Positions 6,147 to 9,221 of a DNA stretch of 9,221 bases are shown piece after piece; position 1 is the first letter of the stretch; every line of letters begins with the position of its first letter. Below the pieces are notes generated by a model. That model was given only the letters and a program-made list of their open reading frames with translations. It made no database searches and was not told the origin of the DNA. Source of the stretch: Christensenellaceae bacterium (GTDB lineage: Bacteria; Bacillota; Clostridia; Christensenellales; DTU072). The stretch lies in assembly GCA_031260775.1 (NCBI GenBank), contig JAISKW010000097.1:1-9221 (forward strand). Reading direction: 5' to 3'. Both the position numbers and the translations under genes were made by a program.

Positions 6147-6168
6147 GGGGCGCGTTAAGGCGCGCTTC
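6147..6168 (+). promoter_or_regulatory. Short GC-rich hairpin just upstream of the rpsE ribosome binding site
   Basis: GCGCG (6150-6154) pairs with CGCGC (6161-6165) across a 6-nt loop, with three further pairs outward, two of them G-U. It ends two bases before the rpsE GAGG (6171-6174), leaving that site single-stranded. No T-run follows. It may act as an RNA processing or stability element, but the sequence alone does not show this. Confidence 0.3.
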
Positions 6169-6182
6169 GCGAGGTAAAAATT

Positions 6183-6746
6183 ATGGCATTTGATAAAGAT
6201 AAAAAGGGCGGACAAAGACGTAACGACAAAAGACCCGAAAGAGTAGACGACGGTCTAATCAAGAACACAATCAGCATTCGCCGTGTTACCAAAGTAACGA
6301 AAGGCGGAAAGACGATGAAGTTCAGCGCATTAGTCGCGGTAGGCGACGGCGCGGGCAGCGTTGGCATCGGCATTGCAAAGGGCGCGGAAGTACCCATGGC
6401 AATCGAGCGTGCAACGAATATCGCAAAGCGCGAAATGTTCAAGGTCGCGACATATAAAACGACGATTCCCCACGCAACAATCGGATTATTCGGAGCGGGC
6501 AAGGTAGTTATTATGCCGGCAGCCGAAGGTACCGGCGTAATCGCGGGCGGCGCGGTGCGTAAGGTTTTGGAAGCGAGCGGAATAAAAGATATCCGTACGA
6601 AGACAATCGGCACGAACAATGCAATCAACAGCGCGAAAGCAATAATCGAGGGGTTAAAGACCTTGAGAACGGCAAAAGAAATCGCAAAGGTTCGCGGCTT
6701 AACGGTCGGACAGGTTATCGGCAAGGAGGAAGTGACCAATGGCTAA
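6183..6746 (+). CDS. rpsE: 30S ribosomal protein S5
   Basis: S5 lies on the back of the small subunit, affects decoding fidelity and, with S3 and S4, forms the mRNA entry tunnel. The double-stranded RNA-binding-like domain spans residues about 28-90 (RRVTKVTKGGKTMKFSALVAVGDGAGSVGIGIAKG), and the C-terminal domain contains TTIPHATIGLFGAGKVVIMPAAEGTGVIAGGAVR (93-126). The loop VTKGGK (38-43), where spectinomycin-resistance changes occur in E. coli, is intact. A charged N-terminal extension (1-24) and a short C-terminal extension make it 187 rather than about 166. GAGG (6171-6174) is eight bases before the ATG. The last eight bases overlap rpmD. Confidence 0.98.
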   Translation: MAFDKDKKGGQRRNDKRPERVDDGLIKNTISIRRVTKVTKGGKTMKFSALVAVGDGAGSVGIGIAKGAEVPMAIERATNIAKREMFKVATYKTTIPHATIGLFGAGKVVIMPAAEGTGVIAGGAVRKVLEASGIKDIRTKTIGTNNAINSAKAIIEGLKTLRTAKEIAKVRGLTVGQVIGKEEVTNG

Positions 6747-6921
6747 AATTAAGGTAACATTAGTAAGAAGCACAATAGGCGCGTTGCCTAACCAAAAGAA
6801 GTGCGTAATAGCGTTGGGCTTAGGCAAAACAAACTCGTCAAACGTCTTGGAAGAAACCGCCGCAATAAAGGGAATACTCGTAAAAGTAGCACACCTCGTA
6901 AAGGTTGAGGCTGCCGAATAG
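6739..6921 (+). CDS. rpmD: 50S ribosomal protein L30
   Basis: L30 is a small peripheral 50S protein bound to 23S rRNA domain II. The 60-residue length and sequence fit the bacterial family: MAKIKVTLVRSTIGALPNQKKCVIALGLGKTNSSNVLEETAAIKGILVKVAHLVKVE. The start lies eight bases inside rpsE (ATGGCTAA), with AAGGAGG (6723-6729) nine bases upstream, so the two genes are translationally coupled. It ends with TAG and is followed by a 57-nt gap before rplO that has only a tiny GGGA-GCAA-TCCC hairpin (6947-6958, GNRA loop). Confidence 0.97.
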   Translation: MAKIKVTLVRSTIGALPNQKKCVIALGLGKTNSSNVLEETAAIKGILVKVAHLVKVEAAE

Positions 6922-6978
6922 ATATTCAAATATGAAATCCGAGTGAGGGAGCAATCCCGAAGCGTATAGGAGAAAAAA

Positions 6979-7449
6979 ATGAAATTACACGAAATAGCAC
7001 CTGCAATAGGTTCAACGAAAAAGCCTAAAAGATTAGGCAGAGGTATCGGCTCAGGCACCGGTAAGACCAGTGGAAAAGGGCACAAAGGTCAATGGGCAAG
7101 AAGCGGCGGCGGAGTCAGAATCGGCTTCGAGGGCGGTCAAATGCCTATTACGCGCAGAATCCCCAAACGCGGCTTTAACAACTACTTCAAGGCAATTTAT
7201 TCAATCGTCAACGTAGGCGCGTTAAACGACAATGCCGAAATATTAGACGGCACCGAAATCACCGCGGAATTGCTTTTAGGCTACGGCGTCCTTTCGAAAA
7301 TCGAGCCGTACGGTCTTAAGATTTTAGGCGACGGCGAATTAAAAAAGAAGCTCGTAGTAAAGGCGTCAAAGTTCACCGCAAGCGCGAAAGAGAAAATCGA
7401 AGCGGCAGGCGGCACGGTAGAGGTTTTAGTAAACAAAAAAGCGGAGTAA
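6979..7449 (+). CDS. rplO: 50S ribosomal protein L15
   Basis: L15 is a late-assembly 50S protein with a long glycine-rich extended N-terminus that threads into 23S rRNA. That arm is clear: MKLHEIAPAIGSTKKPKRLGRGIGSGTGKTSGKGHKGQWARSGGGVRIGFEGGQMPITRRIPKRGF (residues 1-66). The globular part follows, with YSIVNVGALND and the closing VKASKFTASAKEKIEAAGGTVEVL. Length 156 is about ten more than usual, mostly within the globular part and the lysine-rich end. AGGAG (6968-6972) is six bases before the ATG. The following 103 nt before secY form a structured leader. Confidence 0.98.
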   Translation: MKLHEIAPAIGSTKKPKRLGRGIGSGTGKTSGKGHKGQWARSGGGVRIGFEGGQMPITRRIPKRGFNNYFKAIYSIVNVGALNDNAEILDGTEITAELLLGYGVLSKIEPYGLKILGDGELKKKLVVKASKFTASAKEKIEAAGGTVEVLVNKKAE

Positions 7450-7462
7450 TCCCAAACAATGT

Positions 7463-7521
7463 AAGATGCGCAAACGGGCGCATCTTTAGCGTTATTTAGC
7501 TAATAATAGCGATAAAGATGC
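7463..7521 (+). promoter_or_regulatory. rplO-secY leader with two mutually exclusive hairpins
   Basis: Hairpin A pairs AAGATGCGC (7463-7471) with GCGCATCTT (7478-7486): nine perfect pairs and a 6-nt loop. Hairpin B pairs 7480-7488 with 7513-7521 (nine pairs) and, after one G-A mismatch, 7490-7496 with 7505-7511 (seven pairs, one G-U), around an 8-nt loop. Both use GCATCTT (7480-7486), because AAGATGC occurs both upstream (7463-7469) and downstream (7515-7521), so only one can form at a time. Neither is followed by a long T-run. The geometry is that of an attenuator or RNA switch controlling secY; this is inference from base pairing. Confidence 0.5.
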
Positions 7522-7552
7522 AATCAAAGGCGTGTTAAGCATTTAATAAGCA

Positions 7553-8890
7553 ATGTTACAAACATTAAAAAACGCAATAACAACCCCCGAAATCCGTAAA
7601 AAGTTGTTGTTCACGCTTGCTATAATGGCGGTCTACCTGATAGGCTGCGTCGTTCCGATTCCGGGAATCAACCCCGTTGCGATAACGCAAATGGTGGGAA
7701 ACGATTCTTCGGGATTTTTGCAGATGTTCTCTGCGATAACGGGCAACGCTTTCCAAAACGGTACACTGTTCTCGCTCGGCATTATCCCGTTTATTAACTC
7801 GTTCATTATTATGCAGCTTTTGACTTTGATTATTCCGAAGCTTGAAAGGCTGAGTAAAGAGGGAGAGGACGGCAGAAAAAAGCTCACACAATACACAAGA
7901 TACGTAGCAATCTTGCTCGCAATCGTCCAATCGGTCGGCGTAATGTTCGCGTGGAAAGACGCTATTACCTCGATTTTCGGCGATGCCGATGTTGCAAACT
8001 CCGCAGGACAGATTTTCACGATGATATTCGTCGTAATTATCTTAACGGGCGGCTCGTCGCTTGTTATGTGGCTGTCGGAAAGAATTACCGAACACGGCAT
8101 CGGAAACGGCTCGTCAATCATCATTTTCGTGGGCATTATCGGCGGACTCGGTAACTCTATTTGGAACGCTATGGCGGTAACAATCCCTAACCAGTTAAGG
8201 AACGGCGATTCAACCGGAATATTCTTCTTGCTCGGGTTCTTCTTGCTTGTCGTAATACTTTTCTTCTTTATTGTGTTTGTCGATATGGCGGAAAGGAAAA
8301 TCCTCGTGCAGTACGCAAAGCAGGTTAAGGGCAACAAAATGTACGGCGGACAAAGCACGTTTATCCCGATAAAAGTCAACGCCGGCGGAGTTATGCCTAT
8401 CATTTTCGCAAGCTCGCTTATAATGTTTCCGCAAATGATTATCCAATTTGCAGGAGCAGGCGCAAGTAAGTTCGGTCAGTGGTGGGGTACTTGGATTGGC
8501 GCAAACGGGAACCTATACCCCTTGATTATGTTCATAATGATTATCTTCTTTGCGTACTTTTATTCGCAAATACAGTTTAATCCCGACGACGTTTCAAGGA
8601 TGTTGCAACAGAACGGCGGCTTTATCCCCGGCATCCGCCCCGGCAAAGCGACGGGTATGCACCTAAGGAAAATCAACAACCGTTTGGTCTTGTTCGGCGC
8701 GTTGTTCTTGGGCGTTGTCGCTCTCGTGCCGGCATTAATTTTGCAACGTGTGCCCGGGTTTACAACCTTGGGACTGGGTAGCGGATTCTCCGCCACGGGA
8801 CTGTTAATCGTCGTTTCGGTTGCATTAGAGTTACAGAAACAAATGGAGTCGCAAATCTTAGTTAAGAACAACAAAGGCTTTTTGAAATAG
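7553..8890 (+). CDS. secY: Preprotein translocase channel subunit SecY
   Basis: SecY is the ten-helix membrane channel of the SecYEG translocon, which passes unfolded proteins across or into the cytoplasmic membrane with SecA or a docked ribosome. The 445 residues show the family order: first helix at about 18-35 ending VVPIPGIN, plug segment at about 52-72, LGIIPFINSFIIMQLL (75-90), the cytoplasmic GEDGRKKLTQYTRY (104-117), ERITEHGIGNGSSIIIF (176-192), AERKILVQYAKQVKGN (246-261), GGVMPIIFASS (278-288), the ribosome- and SecA-contacting loop NPDDVSRMLQQNGGFIPGIRPG (343-364, with essential-type Arg362) and the last helix GLLIVVSVALELQKQMES. The start matches the family (MLxTLxNA), yet no Shine-Dalgarno lies within 20 bases; the nearest AAGG is more than 20 bases away. 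It is followed by a non-coding region instead of adk or map. Confidence 0.98.
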   Translation: MLQTLKNAITTPEIRKKLLFTLAIMAVYLIGCVVPIPGINPVAITQMVGNDSSGFLQMFSAITGNAFQNGTLFSLGIIPFINSFIIMQLLTLIIPKLERLSKEGEDGRKKLTQYTRYVAILLAIVQSVGVMFAWKDAITSIFGDADVANSAGQIFTMIFVVIILTGGSSLVMWLSERITEHGIGNGSSIIIFVGIIGGLGNSIWNAMAVTIPNQLRNGDSTGIFFLLGFFLLVVILFFFIVFVDMAERKILVQYAKQVKGNKMYGGQSTFIPIKVNAGGVMPIIFASSLIMFPQMIIQFAGAGASKFGQWWGTWIGANGNLYPLIMFIMIIFFAYFYSQIQFNPDDVSRMLQQNGGFIPGIRPGKATGMHLRKINNRLVLFGALFLGVVALVPALILQRVPGFTTLGLGSGFSATGLLIVVSVALELQKQMESQILVKNNKGFLK

Positions 8891-8898
8891 AGAGTATT

Positions 8899-8945
8899 GC
8901 GGGGAGGGGGAATGCTTTGCAGTGAAAAGCAATTCCCCTCCCCGC
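8899..8945. repeat. Long GC-rich palindrome after secY
   Basis: Nine bases after the secY stop, GCGGGGAGGGG (8899-8909) is perfectly complementary to CCCCTCCCCGC (8935-8945). Pairing goes on inward with two weaker pairs and, past a one- or two-base irregularity, TGCTTT (8913-8918) with AAAGC(A) (8926-8931), leaving a loop of about 7 nt. No T-run follows directly; a run of eight T is about 30 nt further on (8976-8983), after a short GT repeat (8967-8975). Size and symmetry suggest a mobile or dispersed intergenic palindrome, or a 3'-end stabiliser of the secY message. It is not a canonical terminator. Confidence 0.6.
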
Positions 8946-8955
8946 ACCCCTCCCC
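8935..8955 (-). other. G-quadruplex motif on the minus strand
   Basis: The plus strand has CCCC-T-CCCC-GCA-CCCC-T-CCCC, so the minus strand reads four runs of four G with loops of 1, 3 and 1 bases. This satisfies the standard pattern for a stable G-quadruplex. It lies on the template strand for secY and partly overlaps the 3' arm of the palindrome, so quadruplex and hairpin exclude one another. The motif is directly seen; whether it folds in the cell is unknown. Confidence 0.6.
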
Positions 8956-9020
8956 TTTGAAAAGCCGTGTGTGTGTTTTTTTTGGGAGAGAAATAAAAAC
9001 GAAGTTTTGAGATATTACAC

Positions 9021-9054
9021 AAAGGGCGCGGACAATTGCGCCCTTTTTCTTTTT
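9021..9054 (+). terminator. Rho-independent terminator ending the ribosomal protein-secY operon
   Basis: AAAGGGCGC (9021-9029) pairs perfectly with GCGCCCTTT (9038-9046) across an 8-nt loop, directly followed by a T-rich tract (TTTTTCTTTTT, 9044-9054, its first three bases being in the stem). On the minus strand no T-run would follow, so it works in the + direction. It is about 130 bases after the secY stop and precedes a new gene. Confidence 0.88.
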
Positions 9055-9080
9055 CCGCAACAACGCGAATTGCGCCCTTT
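9034..9080 (+). repeat. 13-bp direct repeat of the terminator 3' arm
   Basis: AATTGCGCCCTTT occurs at 9034-9046 (terminator descending arm) and again exactly at 9068-9080, 34 bases apart. The second copy could also pair with AAAGGGCGC (9021-9029), or form a small hairpin through CGCAA (9056-9060) with TTGCG (9070-9074). It looks like a partial duplication of a terminator. Confidence 0.6.
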
Positions 9081-9125
9081 CAAAAAGCTTTTCGCTAAAT
9101 GTATCTTTTTTTATTATAAAGAGTT

Positions 9126-9134
9126 TGATACAAT
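9126..9134 (+). promoter_or_regulatory. Extended -10 promoter upstream of the last gene
   Basis: TGATACAAT combines an extended -10 TG (9126-9127) with TACAAT (9129-9134), one base from the TATAAT consensus. The -35 position (9106-9111, 17-bp spacing) holds only a run of T, which is acceptable for extended -10 promoters. It follows the terminator and an A/T-rich stretch (9102-9120). The expected transcription start, about 9141, is only one or two bases before the ATG at 9143, which would give an almost leaderless transcript. Confidence 0.45.
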
Positions 9135-9142
9135 ATAAGGGT

Positions 9143-9221
9143 ATGTTACATACGGCGAAACAAACGGCGAAACGGATTGTGTTTTTTCTGTTTCTTGGCG
9201 CGGCAATGATGTCGTTGTTTT
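9143..9221 (+). CDS. Putative secreted or membrane protein, N-terminus only
   Basis: An ATG opens a frame that stays open to the window end (26 codons plus one base). It reads MLHTAKQTAKR, then the hydrophobic stretch IVFFLFLGAAMMSLF: a basic n-region followed by a hydrophobic core, as in a signal peptide or signal anchor. An extended -10 promoter precedes it closely. The only ribosome-binding-like bases, AAGGG, end one base before the ATG, too near for normal use. An in-frame TTG at 9125 is an alternative start, and ATG at 9206 would cut into the hydrophobic core. No family can be named. It is clearly not adk or map, the genes that usually follow secY. Confidence 0.45.
   Translation, partial: MLHTAKQTAKRIVFFLFLGAAMMSLF

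Noticed and set aside
6155..6739. 194-codon open frame on the minus strand across rpsE
   Set aside because: It is the antisense shadow of S5, arising from codon bias; no recognisable domain.
7463..7497. Hairpin A before secY as a full terminator
   Set aside because: After the stem there are only broken T stretches (TAGCGTTATTT), and stopping there would block expression of essential secY. At most a partial attenuator.
7633..8403. 256-codon open frame on the minus strand inside secY
   Set aside because: It lies entirely antisense to a well-conserved gene, no ribosome binding site was noticed, and its hydrophobic composition follows from complementing SecY's membrane-helix codons. Not a credible gene.
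8899..8983. The large palindrome as the secY terminator
   Set aside because: The eight-T run lies about 30 bases after the stem, too far for a standard intrinsic terminator; the hairpin at 9021-9046 with its immediate T-tract is the better call.
8560..9063. 167-codon minus-strand open frame from beyond the terminator into secY
   Set aside because: It crosses the terminator, the palindrome and the secY 3' end, and its C-terminal half is antisense SecY. No family resemblance.
9125..9152. TTGATA as a -35 box with a -10 inside the last gene
   Set aside because: The matching -10 (TACATA) is poor and the transcript would start inside the signal-like sequence; the extended -10 reading is better.
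1..9221. CRISPR array, tRNA, rRNA, insertion sequence, phage or defence genes
   Set aside because: No spaced repeats, cloverleaf-like sequence, transposase motifs or such genes were seen; essentially all coding sequence is conserved ribosomal or secretory.

Overview
This window is a nearly uninterrupted stretch of the conserved S10-spc ribosomal protein cluster, all on the + strand, ending in secY. The order is rplB (5' end cut off)-rpsS-rplV-rpsC-rplP-rpmC-rpsQ-rplN-rplX-rplE-rpsN-rpsH-rplF-rplR-rpsE-rpmD-rplO-secY, followed by a non-coding region with a large GC-rich palindrome and an intrinsic terminator, and then the first 26 codons of an unrelated gene with a signal-peptide-like N-terminus.

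Organism: a bacterium, most likely in the Bacillota (Clostridia-like). The reasons are the gene order, AGGAGG-type ribosome binding sites before almost every gene, the short four-cysteine S14 (61 aa), and an L24 with a CxxC...CxxC zinc ribbon as seen in Clostridia. Base composition is moderate, with heavy use of GCG, TCG and CCG codons. Genus or family cannot be fixed from the sequence alone.

Layout: 1-3086 is tightly packed (rplB to rpsQ), with gaps of at most 11 nt and four TAATG stop/start junctions. An 82-nt gap precedes rplN-rplX-rplE-rpsN (two more TAATG junctions). A 79-nt gap with an imperfect hairpin precedes rpsH-rplF-rplR-rpsE-rpmD-rplO; rpsE and rpmD overlap by 8 nt. A 103-nt leader with two mutually exclusive hairpins precedes secY. 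From 8891 to 9142 there is no gene: it holds a long palindrome, a minus-strand G-quadruplex motif, an oligo-T run, a strong Rho-independent terminator and a probable promoter.

How it works together: the first seventeen genes encode components of both ribosomal subunits made from one transcript, and secY encodes the translocon channel into which ribosomes feed membrane and secreted proteins. Unlike many bacteria, secY here is not followed by adk, map, infA or the rpsM-rpsK-rpoA-rplQ block; transcription appears to stop.

Most unusual points: (1) ribosomal protein S3 has about 39 extra residues inside the GXXG loop of its KH domain; (2) the rplO-secY leader can fold into two competing hairpins and secY has no recognisable Shine-Dalgarno; (3) a G4-type quadruplex motif lies directly after secY; (4) L6 has HQY in place of the usual KGK in its C-terminal PYKGKG motif.
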